Origin: Verrucomicrobia bacterium UBA1727
GTDB taxonomy: Bacteria; Verrucomicrobiota; Kiritimatiellia; RFP12; UBA1067
Length of the DNA stretch: 64,000 bases
Direction of reading: 5' to 3'
Assembly: GCA_002315875.1 (NCBI GenBank)
Contig: DCIL01000013.1
Span: 3,136 to 67,135 of the forward strand
Both the position numbers and the translations under genes were made by a program. Of the stretch, positions 7,325-15,373 are shown piece after piece. Numbering within the stretch: position 1 is the first letter of the stretch; each line of letters starts with the position of its first letter. The notes below the pieces were generated by a model. That model ran no database searches, was not told the DNA's origin, and was given only the letters and a program-made list of their open reading frames with translations.

Positions 7325-8134
7325 TCAATGACCAGTTTCGAAATGAGGGTCGACGGCCATGCACTTTGCGGGACACTTCGCCACGATCTGTTCGTCCGTC
7401 GGAGGGTTCTCGTAATTGACCTTGGCGAGGAAGCCGTTGAAGGTGAAGTGATTCGCCTCCTTGCCTCCCGAGTTCTTCTCGCAGAGATGACAGCCCATGC
7501 AGCCGACACCGCAGACCTTGCGCACCTCGGGTCCGCGCACGGGATTGTTGCAGAGCACATGGATCGTGGCGGACGCCGGCACGAGTTCGATGAGCTTCTT
7601 CGGACATGCCGTCACGCACTTGCCGCAGCCGATGCAAAGACGCTTGTCGACCTTGGCGAGTCCGTCGTGAATCGAAATCGCGTGCTTCGGGCACACGTTC
7701 GCGCAAGCGCCATAGCCGAGACAGCCGAACTTGCAGCCCTTGTCGCCGCCCGCCGTTGCCGCCGCGACATTGCAGTCGCAGATGCCGTTATAGTCGCCGA
7801 CGCGGATCGCCTCCGAGCGCGTGCCGCAGCACTTGACGAGCGCGACCCGCTTCCCCGTGGCCGTCGCCTCGACTCCGAGGATCTTCGCGATCGCCGCGGA
7901 GCACGCCTCACCGCCGGCGGCGCACGCCCCGTTGGGAGCGGTGCCAGCGACCAGCGCCCGCGCGTAGCCGTCGCAGCCGGCGAAACCGCAGCCGCCGCAA
8001 TTGGCGCCCGGCAGTTCCGCGGTGACCATGCCGATGCGCGGATCTTCCTGAACGCTCAGGTAGCGATCCGCGACCGCAAGCAGAACCGCCGCGACGAGAC
8101 CGATGCCCGCAATGATGACGATGGCAATGACCAT
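7325..8134 (-). CDS. rnfB: Rnf complex subunit B (ferredoxin-like electron entry subunit)
   Basis: A 269-residue protein with an N-terminal membrane anchor (MVIAIVIIAGIGLVAAVLLA). It then has the RnfB cluster domain (LPGANCGGCGFAGCDGYARA, cysteines at about 46, 49 and 54), and two [4Fe-4S] ferredoxin motifs (CLGYGACANVCPKHAI and CIGCGKCVTACPKKLI). Extra cysteine pairs follow (VCGVGCMGCHLCE and CPAKCMAVDP). RnfB accepts electrons from ferredoxin and passes them into the complex. It follows the symporter gene by 4 bases. Confidence 0.95.
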   Translation of the reverse strand: MVIAIVIIAGIGLVAAVLLAVADRYLSVQEDPRIGMVTAELPGANCGGCGFAGCDGYARALVAGTAPNGACAAGGEACSAAIAKILGVEATATGKRVALVKCCGTRSEAIRVGDYNGICDCNVAAATAGGDKGCKFGCLGYGACANVCPKHAISIHDGLAKVDKRLCIGCGKCVTACPKKLIELVPASATIHVLCNNPVRGPEVRKVCGVGCMGCHLCEKNSGGKEANHFTFNGFLAKVNYENPPTDEQIVAKCPAKCMAVDPHFETGH

Positions 8135-8138
8135 AACG

Positions 8139-9353
8139 TTATTTCAATTCCTTGTTTACCACCGCACAGATGCAGCAGTCGGACCACACGTTCTCCGCCG
8201 TCTCGATCATGTCGATGATGGTGTAGATCGGAAGGATCACGCCGAGAACACCGAGCGGACCACCCACGCCGGCCATGAGCGAAAGCGTCAGGAAGTAGCA
8301 ACCCATCGGAACGCCCGCGTTGCCGATCGCGCAGAGGACGGCAATGCCGCACCAGACGACCATCATGCCGAGCGAGGGGAGCATTCCGCCGCACTTCATC
8401 ACGAAGAGCGAGGTGACGAGAATGAAGGCCGCGCAGCCGTTCATGTTGATAGTGCAGCAAAGCGGCAGGATGAAACGGGCGACCTCGGGCTTCGCGCCCA
8501 TGTTCTTCTCGGCGGTGGCGACCGTGACCGGCAGCGTCGCGGCGGACGACTTGGTAAAGAGCGCCATCAGAAGAGCCGGTGTCATCTGCTTCATGACCTT
8601 GTAGCCGTTGACGCCGCGCAGGAAGCAGAAAAGCGGCAGAATGAGGAAGATCTGAAGGACATTGGCGCCAAGCACGACGGCGACGTACTTTCCGATCGAA
8701 CCGATTGCCATGCCGCCGAAATCGCGGGCGAGCTGCTCGGAGAACGCGACGATGCCCAAGGGAAGCGCCCAGATGAGGCCCTTGATGATCGTGAACATCA
8801 CCTTCTGAAGCCCGGTCAGGCACTGGAGCAACGCCTGCGCATGTTCATCCTTGCCGAGGAAAGCGAGAGAAACACCGAAGGCCGCGGCAATGAAGACGAC
8901 CGGAAGCACGTTCCCCTCTAGGAAGGGCTTGATCAGATTACTCGGCAGCGAATTGAGGATGTGTCCGTAGACCGAAAGCGGCTTGGCGCCGAGGTTCTGG
9001 ACCATTCCGACCTGTGCGCCGGCCTTGATGGCATCGTTGGAAAGCGCGTCCGGGGAGATGAGGAGGAAGAGTCCGAGACCGACGAGCGCGGCGATGAAGG
9101 AAGTTAGAACCGTGTAGGTGAAGGTCTTGCGGAAGATGCGTCCCGAACCCTCCTTGCCGAGTCCCGCGAGAGCAGTGATGACCGCGAGCGCGACCGTCGG
9201 AATCGCAACGAACTTGAAGCAGCTCGTATAGGCCGAAGCGAGGAAATCCATGAAATCATCGACCTTGCCCCAGCCGTTCTTGACGCTGAAGGTACCGATG
9301 ACGGCGCCGATCACGAGCGCCAGTGTCCAGATGATTATCTGCTTGAACTTCAT
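8139..9353 (-). CDS. Dicarboxylate/amino acid:cation symporter (DAACS family)
   Basis: A 404-residue multi-pass membrane protein. Family signatures are FKFVAIPTVALAVITALAGLG, the serine-rich hairpin FTKSSAATLPVTVATAEKN, the NMNG motif (CCTINMNGCAAFILVTSLF, where many members have NMDG), and the IGNAGVPMGCYFLTL block that corresponds to the second re-entrant loop. Members import acidic or neutral amino acids or C4-dicarboxylates with Na+ or H+; the substrate here is not predictable. The start at 9353 has AAGGA eight bases upstream. It sits between rnfA and rnfB, and since many Rnf complexes export Na+, co-expression with a Na+ symporter would be functionally sensible. Confidence 0.88.
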   Translation of the reverse strand: MKFKQIIIWTLALVIGAVIGTFSVKNGWGKVDDFMDFLASAYTSCFKFVAIPTVALAVITALAGLGKEGSGRIFRKTFTYTVLTSFIAALVGLGLFLLISPDALSNDAIKAGAQVGMVQNLGAKPLSVYGHILNSLPSNLIKPFLEGNVLPVVFIAAAFGVSLAFLGKDEHAQALLQCLTGLQKVMFTIIKGLIWALPLGIVAFSEQLARDFGGMAIGSIGKYVAVVLGANVLQIFLILPLFCFLRGVNGYKVMKQMTPALLMALFTKSSAATLPVTVATAEKNMGAKPEVARFILPLCCTINMNGCAAFILVTSLFVMKCGGMLPSLGMMVVWCGIAVLCAIGNAGVPMGCYFLTLSLMAGVGGPLGVLGVILPIYTIIDMIETAENVWSDCCICAVVNKELK

Positions 9354-9387
9354 TTTATTTGTCCTTTTGTTTACCGAGTGAATTGAA

Positions 9388-9975
9388 TTAATAAGGAAGT
9401 TTTACGAGGCCGGAGAAGCCCATGAACGCGAGCGAGAGAAGTCCGCCCGTCACCAGCGCAATGGCAATGCCGCGGAACGAGCGCGGCGGATTGGCGTGGG
9501 CGAGCTTTTCGCGGATGCCAGAGAAGATCAGAAGCGCCACGCCGAAACCGACGGCCGCGGCAAAGGAGAAGAAGACGGACTCGAAGAATCCGCTCCCCTG
9601 CTTGCAGTTGATCTCCGCCACGCCCAATACCGCGCAGTTGGTGGTGATGAGCGGCAGGAAGATACCGAGCGCCGCGTGGAGCGGAGGAAGGAAGCGCTTC
9701 ATCGCGATATCGATGAACTGCACGAGCGCGGCGATCACCAGAATGAATGCGAGCGTATGGATGTAGCCGAGGCCGTTGGGCTGCAGAAGCCAGTGATCGA
9801 TTGCCCAGGTCACTCCCGCGGCAACTGTCATCACGAAGATGACCGCGCCGGACATTCCGAGGGCCGTTTCGGTCTTCTTCGAGACCCCGAGGAACGGACA
9901 GCAACCGAGGAATCGGCTGAGGACGAAGTTATTTACCAGGACCGCACCGACGAGAATCATCAGATAGTAGCTCAT
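9388..9975 (-). CDS. rnfA: Rnf complex subunit A (integral membrane)
   Basis: A 195-residue, six-helix membrane protein starting at the ATG at 9975 ([20 protein letters not shown]). It matches Rnf[59 protein letters not shown] and a C-terminal [16 protein letters not shown]. RnfA and RnfE are paralogous; the sequence here is the A type, and no E type is present in the window. An in-frame upstream ATG at 10014 is rejected because it lies in the promoter -35 region. The gene is first in the rnf run and has its own promoter just upstream. Confidence 0.94.
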   Translation of the reverse strand: MSYYLMILVGAVLVNNFVLSRFLGCCPFLGVSKKTETALGMSGAVIFVMTVAAGVTWAIDHWLLQPNGLGYIHTLAFILVIAALVQFIDIAMKRFLPPLHAALGIFLPLITTNCAVLGVAEINCKQGSGFFESVFFSFAAAVGFGVALLIFSGIREKLAHANPPRSFRGIAIALVTGGLLSLAFMGFSGLVKLPY

Positions 9976-9984
9976 AGCTTCCGT

Positions 9985-10014
9985 ATAATACCATTTATTC
10001 ACCAAGTATATCAA
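9985..10014 (-). promoter_or_regulatory. Predicted promoter of the rnf operon (near-leaderless)
   Basis: On the minus strand, TTGATA (10014-10009) and TATTAT (9990-9985) are separated by 18 bases, and TGG immediately precedes the -10, giving an extended -10. The expected transcription start is at about 9978, only 3 or so bases before the rnfA ATG, so the message would be nearly leaderless. The -35 lies within the last codons of dapF. Confidence 0.65.
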
Positions 10015-10792
10015 GCGTATCGAGGTCGATACTGCCCGTAAACACCTTCTTCACCGGACCGGTCAGCGTGATGTTGCGGAAAGCCCCGTCCACGTGTTCT
10101 CCGTCCACCAGCAGTTCAAACCCGCAGGCAGTGGAAACGCGCACGGGGAAAGCGAGTCCGTAATTGGCGACTCCGACCACCGCGGTAGCGACCGCACCGG
10201 TGCCGCACGCACCCGTCTCCGCCTCGACTCCGCGCTCGTAGGTGCGAACGTTAGCACGGTTAGGTGCACGGTAGGTGACGAAGTCCACATTGGTTCCTGC
10301 GGGGGCGAACTCGTCCGAAAGCCGGATGCGCCGCCCTTCGCCGTCCACATCGGTCTTCGCAAGGTTCTCGACTACGACAACCTTATGCGGTACGCCGGTG
10401 TTGACGAAGTCGCCTTTGAGATTCTTCGGATCGGGCATGCGGATGCAGACGAGCGATTCGGATTTGATTTCCGCCTCGACGACTCCCGCGAGCGTCTCGA
10501 AGCGCATGATGTCCGATGCCGCCGCACCGATTTCGCGCGCGAACGCGGCAACGCACCTGGCGCCATTGCCGCAGAGCTCGGCCTCGCTGCCGTCGGGATT
10601 GTAGAAACGCATCCGGAAGTCCGCCTCGCCTTCCGGCTTCTGCACGAGGATCACGCCCTCGCAACCGATGCCGGTGCCGCGGGCGGCCATGGTAGAAAGA
10701 CAACGCCAATCGCCATGGAAGCGTCCGTCCCGGTCATCGATCATGATGAAGTCGTTGCCGGCTCCGTGCATCTTGACGAAATCGAGTTTCAT
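9995..10792 (-). CDS. dapF: Diaminopimelate epimerase
   Basis: A 265-residue enzyme converting LL- to meso-diaminopimelate for lysine and peptidoglycan synthesis. The start is at 10792 ([20 protein letters not shown]); an earlier ATG at 10807 would overlap the protease gene and is less typical. The two catalytic cysteines are visible: Cys74 in [14 protein letters not shown] and Cys196 in [14 protein letters not shown]. Length and motifs are those of a complete enzyme. It lies 5 bases after the protease gene's stop, and its 3' end contains the rnfA promoter. Presence of dapF fits a diaminopimelate-type peptidoglycan. Confidence 0.96.
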   Translation of the reverse strand: MKLDFVKMHGAGNDFIMIDDRDGRFHGDWRCLSTMAARGTGIGCEGVILVQKPEGEADFRMRFYNPDGSEAELCGNGARCVAAFAREIGAAASDIMRFETLAGVVEAEIKSESLVCIRMPDPKNLKGDFVNTGVPHKVVVVENLAKTDVDGEGRRIRLSDEFAPAGTNVDFVTYRAPNRANVRTYERGVEAETGACGTGAVATAVVGVANYGLAFPVRVSTACGFELLVDGEHVDGAFRNITLTGPVKKVFTGSIDLDTLDILGE

Positions 10793-10797
10793 ATCGC

Positions 10798-12972
10798 TCA
10801 CCACCATCCTTTCAATTCGGGAACCGACTCGCCGCCGGTCATCCGGATGAGATCCATAAGCACCTTGTACGCCTCGTTGAGAACGACATCGTCCTTCTTC
10901 GGCTCGTTGCGCTTGCGACGGCGCTTCTTCGCCGCGGTCTCCTCGTCATCGTCCTCATTCTCCTCGTCATCGAGTTCCCTGAGTTCGCGATCCTTGCGCA
11001 TCTGCTCCTTGCGCGCGGCGTATTCGATGCTGACGAACTCGCGTTCACTGATCTCCTTCATGCCACGGACGTTCTCAAGGTGACGGACGAAGCGCGGATC
11101 CTTCGAAGTGCGGTTGACGGAGCGTTCGCGCAGGACCGGAACGTAGGAGTTGAGATTCCAGGACATATCGTAGTCAGCCGGGAGAATACGGCTGAAGGGC
11201 AACGAGTAGGTGAGCTTGTCCTCACCAACATCCAGAGAATCGAGCAGCGACGGCAGATGAATGTCGGACGCAATGCCTTCGAGCTGCGTAGACCTGCCGT
11301 CGATACGATAAAAGCGCGCCGTGGTGATCTTGCAGGAGCCATATTGCTGCGGACCGAGTCCAAGCACTGTCTGCACCGTGCCCTTGCCGTGCGAGCGGCT
11401 GTCGCCGAGCACTACCGCACGACCAGTATCCTGAAGGTGCCCCGCAACGATCTCCGAGGCCGAGGCCGAGGCGCGGTCAATGAGCACCACTACCGGCTTC
11501 TTGAAGGCAATCGCTCCACCCGGAGGAATCGGGAGCGCGATGCAAGCACGGACGTCCCGAATCTGCACCACCGGTCCCGCCTGTACGAAGAGCGCCGACA
11601 TGCGCACGGCCTCAGCCAGAGAGCCGCCACCGTTGCCGCGCAGGTCGAGCACGAGTCCCTGCACGCCCTGGGCATTGAAATCGGCGATGTGCTTCAAAAC
11701 ATCGAACGAGCAGCTCCTGAAGCCCTCCTGATTCTGTTTCTTGTCCATCGTTCCGTAGAACGTGGGAAGATAGACATATCCAAGCTGAGCCGTAAGTCCG
11801 TCCATCGAAACGCGCTCAACGTGTCCCGTAGCGGCCTGATCTTCGAGCTTGAGCTCATCACGAACAAGTTCGATGCGCTTACGGGTGGCGCCGGACACAT
11901 CCGAGCGCGGAATGATCTCGAGGGTGACGCGAGTGCCCTTCTTGCCGCGGATCTTGCGGATGGACTTCTTCATCGGCTGCCACATGACGTCTTCCATCTC
12001 GCCATCACCCTGCTTGACGCCGACGATCTTATCACCCTCCTTGATGCGCCCGTCGCGATCCACGGGACCTCCCGCCATGATCTCGACGATCTTCAAGGCG
12101 CCGTCGTCCATCGACAGCACCGCACCGACTCCGCAGAGCGACAGACTCATCTCCATGTCGAAGTCCTCCTTGGTGTCCGGCGACATGTAATCGGTGTGCG
12201 GATCGTAAGCGCGGCAGAGCGCAGAAAGATAATGCTGCAGCACCGCTTCCTCGTCCGGCTCGATAAGCACGGTCGCATACTGGCGATACTTCTTGACGAG
12301 ATCCTGTTCGACGGTGGCCGGCGGCTTGTTCGTCACCGCCTCAACCGCATTCGTCCCTCCACCTACACCTACACCTACACCTACACCTACACCTACACCT
12401 ACACCTACACCTTCCCCCTTCACCTTATTCCCTTTTCCTTTTTCCTTTTTCTCTGCATCAAGCTCGCGCGCGATCTTGGCGACCAGCACCTCGTTTTTCA
12501 TACGCCGCCGCCAATGATCCTCGGCCTCGGCGCGCGTCTTCGGCCACGGCGCGTCCTTGCGCTTGATGCGATAGGATTCGTTGGTCGAGAAATCCCACTC
12601 CGCCTTCATCAGCAGATTGGTCGCGAAATCGATACGCTCTTTGAGCCGCTCGACATAGAGGTTGTGGACATCAAAGCCGAACGAAATGTCGCCGGCCTTG
12701 ATTTCATCGTCGAGCTTCAGCTCGCGCTTGGCGAACTTATCGAGATCGCCCTGCAGAAAGACGGAATGGTCGAAATCGTAATAGGTGACGAGATTCGTCC
12801 ACGCCCGCCGCGAAATCTCATCATCAAGCTTGTGCTGCAGGACGTGGAGCTTCGGCAGCTTTCGTCCGAGATCTTTTCCGATATGTCCGTAATAATTGCG
12901 CGGCTCGACCGCGGCGGATGCCGCGAGCGCCGTCAGCAGAATTAACGAAAATGCAGTTCTGACCTTAACCAT
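10798..12972 (-). CDS. prc: Tail-specific / C-terminal processing protease (S41 family, with PDZ domain)
   Basis: A 724-residue periplasmic serine protease starting at the ATG at 12972, which shares one base with the NERD gene's stop. A signal peptide (MVKVRTAFSLILLTALAASA) precedes the Prc/Tsp N-terminal helical domain (WTNLVTYYDFDHSVFLQGDL). A PDZ domain follows (ALKIVEIMAGGPVDRDGRIK, GDKIVGVKQG), then the S41 core with VLDLRGNGGGSLAEAVRMS. The catalytic Ser is at about 504 (DRASASASEIVAGH) and Lys at about 530 (SHGKGTVQ). Between helical segments lies a low-complexity insert rich in Lys/Gly/Glu and then Val-Gly repeats, coded by (ACCTAC)x8 on the plus strand. An acidic-basic C-terminal tail (DDEENEDDDEE, KKRRRKR) is unusual. 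Confidence 0.93.
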   Translation of the reverse strand: MVKVRTAFSLILLTALAASAAVEPRNYYGHIGKDLGRKLPKLHVLQHKLDDEISRRAWTNLVTYYDFDHSVFLQGDLDKFAKRELKLDDEIKAGDISFGFDVHNLYVERLKERIDFATNLLMKAEWDFSTNESYRIKRKDAPWPKTRAEAEDHWRRRMKNEVLVAKIARELDAEKKEKGKGNKVKGEGVGVGVGVGVGVGVGVGGGTNAVEAVTNKPPATVEQDLVKKYRQYATVLIEPDEEAVLQHYLSALCRAYDPHTDYMSPDTKEDFDMEMSLSLCGVGAVLSMDDGALKIVEIMAGGPVDRDGRIKEGDKIVGVKQGDGEMEDVMWQPMKKSIRKIRGKKGTRVTLEIIPRSDVSGATRKRIELVRDELKLEDQAATGHVERVSMDGLTAQLGYVYLPTFYGTMDKKQNQEGFRSCSFDVLKHIADFNAQGVQGLVLDLRGNGGGSLAEAVRMSALFVQAGPVVQIRDVRACIALPIPPGGAIAFKKPVVVLIDRASASASEIVAGHLQDTGRAVVLGDSRSHGKGTVQTVLGLGPQQYGSCKITTARFYRIDGRSTQLEGIASDIHLPSLLDSLDVGEDKLTYSLPFSRILPADYDMSWNLNSYVPVLRERSVNRTSKDPRFVRHLENVRGMKEISEREFVSIEYAARKEQMRKDRELRELDDEENEDDDEETAAKKRRRKRNEPKKDDVVLNEAYKVLMDLIRMTGGESVPELKGWW
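12361..12408. repeat. (ACCTAC)x8 hexanucleotide tandem repeat inside prc
   Basis: Eight perfect copies of ACCTAC on the plus strand, coding for Val-Gly repeats in prc. The 6-bp period keeps the frame, so copy-number change would alter only linker length. The adjoining pyrimidine-rich stretch (to about 12455) codes for a Lys/Gly/Glu tract. Confidence 0.9.
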
Positions 12973-13643
12973 CACATTGCCTCCATAAGCGCCGCCAGCC
13001 GCTCGACATCGGGCTGCGGCAAAACCGTACGTGTGGACGAAAAACTCTCGCTGATCTCCGCGGCGTTGATGACCATCACCCCGCCGACATCCGCCCTGCG
13101 GGCAACGAAGGTGTCGGACGCGAAGACGAGCACCGGCAGGATACGTCCGGTCCATCCCGACTCGGCAAGCCGGTCGCGTAGCATCATCGCCTCGCGGAGC
13201 GCCTGTTTGAGGGGTGGACGCGAGGGAAGTCGTCCATCGACCAGGACGTGTCCGTCCTCCACCGTCACCGCACCGCTCCAGAACTTCGTCTCGACCGAGA
13301 AGACTCCGCTCGGACCGATTACGACGTGATCGATGTGGTGGGACCCGACCGCGAAATCATTGAAGACGTGATAACCTTCGGAGAGGTTCTTCAAGATCTC
13401 CGAAACCTTCTCCTCACCGCGCGCACCCTTGAAGAACCGCTCGACGTGACGGAGTCCCTTATTGAGCGACCAGAGAATGTACACAATCGACGCGAAGAGC
13501 GCAATCGCCGCGTAAACGACGGAAACGAAAGCGAGCGCCACCGAGAAGCCCGCGGCAAAAACGCCGAGGAAGAGCGGCCACAGTCCCGTGATCATTCCCT
13601 TGACCCTGGCCCACTCGCCAGGCACTCCATGCATCACAGCCAT
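12972..13643 (-). CDS. NERD-domain membrane protein
   Basis: A 223-residue protein. Two hydrophobic segments at about residues 20-60 (LWPLFLGVFAAGFSVALAFV and VYAAIALFASIVYILWSL) precede a NERD (nuclease-related) domain. Typical NERD blocks are GARGEEKVSEILKNLSEGYH, VFNDFAVGSHHIDHVVIGPS, GVFSVETKFWSGAV and AREAMMLRDRLAES-type helices. The H-I-D-H-V and E-T-K positions correspond to the restriction-endonuclease-like core. Function is not established for most NERD proteins; nucleic-acid processing is an inference from the fold. It ends on the prc start codon and starts 2 bases after the dxs stop, so it is probably co-transcribed with both. Confidence 0.82.
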   Translation of the reverse strand: MAVMHGVPGEWARVKGMITGLWPLFLGVFAAGFSVALAFVSVVYAAIALFASIVYILWSLNKGLRHVERFFKGARGEEKVSEILKNLSEGYHVFNDFAVGSHHIDHVVIGPSGVFSVETKFWSGAVTVEDGHVLVDGRLPSRPPLKQALREAMMLRDRLAESGWTGRILPVLVFASDTFVARRADVGGVMVINAAEISESFSSTRTVLPQPDVERLAALMEAM

Positions 13644-13645
13644 TT

Positions 13646-15373
13646 TCAGTTTCTCCTCTCCGAAATCTTGGATACGATTGCGTCAACCGTGAACCCGTAA
13701 CGCTCCTCCAGCGCGGTGACAGGTCCATGCGGAACGAACTCATCCGGCCAGCCGAAGCGCAAGTCCGCACCGATCGTCTCGCCGAAACCACCCGCGAGGC
13801 ATCCGTTCTCCAACGAAACGATGCGCTTGCCGTCCGCGCGCTGACGGTCGAGCAGCCCACGGTCGAAGGGCTTGAGCGACCGCGCGTAAACGACTCCCGC
13901 GCCCGTCCGCTCCGCTACCTCCATCGCCTTCACGAGCTGATCGCCGGTCGCCCAGATCTGAGTGGCGGCGGTGGCGTTCATGACCTGCACCGAAAGTCCG
14001 TCTTCGGAGACATTGAGCGGCGCACCGACTTTGCCGCGCGGATAGCGGATCACCGTAGGACCCTTCCGCTTCAACGCCTCCGCAAGCAGCAGATCGAACT
14101 CGACCGCATCGCACGGTTGGACGATCGTGAGATTGGGAACGGTCTTGAGCATTGCGTAATCGAAAAGTCCCTGATGCGTAACGCCATCCGCCCCGACCAC
14201 TCCCGCACGATCCACGCAGAAGACGACCGGCAAGTTGGCGATCGCGACATCGTGCACGATCTGATCGATCGCACGCTGAAGGAAGGTAGAGTACACCGCG
14301 ACGACGGGACGCATCCCGCCCGCCGCGAGGCCAGCGGCAAAGGCGACGAGATGTCCCTCGGCGATGCCGACATCATAGAAGCGCGTCGGAAATTCCTTGG
14401 CGAAACCGGCAAGTCCGGTGCCGGTCTTCATGCCCGCCGTGAGCGCGACGATGCGCTCGTCCGTGCGCGCATGAACGGACAGTGTCTCGCCGAAGACCTC
14501 GCTCCATCCGCGGCAGTTGGTGGTGGCGGCGGACGGACCGCCGGCCGAAATTCCGTGCCAGGTCTCGGGATCGGCCTCAGCCGGGGCGTATCCCTTGCCC
14601 TTCTTCGTGACGACGTGCACCACCACGCTGCGCTTGTCGTTCTTCGCAACCGTAAACGCCGCGATGAGCTGCGCGACATCGTGTCCGTCCACCGGGCCCA
14701 CATACCGCACCCCGAACTGCTCAAAAAGACGGTTCGCAAGGAAAAGCCCCTTGATGCGGCTTTCCATCCGATGGTAGGCCTCGCGAAGGAAGGTAAGTCC
14801 CAATCGATGGCCAGCACTCTCCGCGGCGGACTTGGCGCGATTGTAGCCGACGGACGAGAGGAGCCGTCCGAACATCCGCGCCATGGCGCCGACTGGACGC
14901 GAGATGCTCATTTCGTTGTCGTTGAGCACGATGATCAGCTTGCGAGTCGAGGCCTTGAGATTGTTGAGCGCCTCGAAAGCGCAACCATTGGCAAACGCCG
15001 AGTCGCCGATCACCGCCACCACATGCTCGTCGCCACCGCGACGGTCGCGCGCCGCGGCAAGTCCCGCGGCAACTGAAATCGAAATTCCCGCGTGTCCTGA
15101 GACAGCAGCGTCCGCGGCACTTTCCGAAGGCAGCGGAAACGGGGCGATGCCATCAAGCTGGCGGAGAGTGTCGAAGCGCTCGGCGCGTCCGGTCAAAAGT
15201 TTCCACGCGTACGCCTGATGTCCGACATCCCATACGACGCGATCCTTCATCGGATCAAAAACCTCCGCCAGCGAATACGCGATCTCCACCGCGCCCAGGG
15301 ACGACGCAAGGTGTCCGCCCCGCTTGAGCGAGGTCTCGACTATCGTCTTGCGAAGCTCCTCTGTCGTCATCAT
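13646..15373 (-). CDS. dxs: 1-deoxy-D-xylulose-5-phosphate synthase
   Basis: A 575-residue thiamine-diphosphate enzyme making DXP from pyruvate and glyceraldehyde-3-phosphate, the first step of the MEP isoprenoid pathway. Motifs: RGGHLASSLGAVEIAYSL, VVWDVGHQAYAWKLLTGR, SGHAGISISVAAGLA, the ThDP motif VAVIGDSAFANGCAFEALNN ending in IIVLNDNEMSIS, YVGPVDGHDVAQL, and the transketolase core ending VVFCVDRAGVVGADGVTHQG. The ATG at 15373 overlaps the glycosyltransferase stop (ATGATG). The protein is shorter than usual (about 620-640) because the family's first 20 or so residues before the GGHL block and some linkers are missing; the catalytic motifs are complete. Confidence 0.95.
   Translation of the reverse strand: MMTTEELRKTIVETSLKRGGHLASSLGAVEIAYSLAEVFDPMKDRVVWDVGHQAYAWKLLTGRAERFDTLRQLDGIAPFPLPSESAADAAVSGHAGISISVAAGLAAARDRRGGDEHVVAVIGDSAFANGCAFEALNNLKASTRKLIIVLNDNEMSISRPVGAMARMFGRLLSSVGYNRAKSAAESAGHRLGLTFLREAYHRMESRIKGLFLANRLFEQFGVRYVGPVDGHDVAQLIAAFTVAKNDKRSVVVHVVTKKGKGYAPAEADPETWHGISAGGPSAATTNCRGWSEVFGETLSVHARTDERIVALTAGMKTGTGLAGFAKEFPTRFYDVGIAEGHLVAFAAGLAAGGMRPVVAVYSTFLQRAIDQIVHDVAIANLPVVFCVDRAGVVGADGVTHQGLFDYAMLKTVPNLTIVQPCDAVEFDLLLAEALKRKGPTVIRYPRGKVGAPLNVSEDGLSVQVMNATAATQIWATGDQLVKAMEVAERTGAGVVYARSLKPFDRGLLDRQRADGKRIVSLENGCLAGGFGETIGADLRFGWPDEFVPHGPVTALEERYGFTVDAIVSKISERRN

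Noticed and set aside
9976..10014. Upstream ATG (10014) as the rnfA start
   Set aside because: It would add 13 residues not found in RnfA and lies in the predicted -35 element; the ATG at 9975 matches the family start.
11080..12945. 621-codon plus-strand open frame opposite prc
   Set aside because: Mirror frame of the protease gene; it includes Tyr-Thr runs that are only the antisense reading of the ACCTAC repeat.
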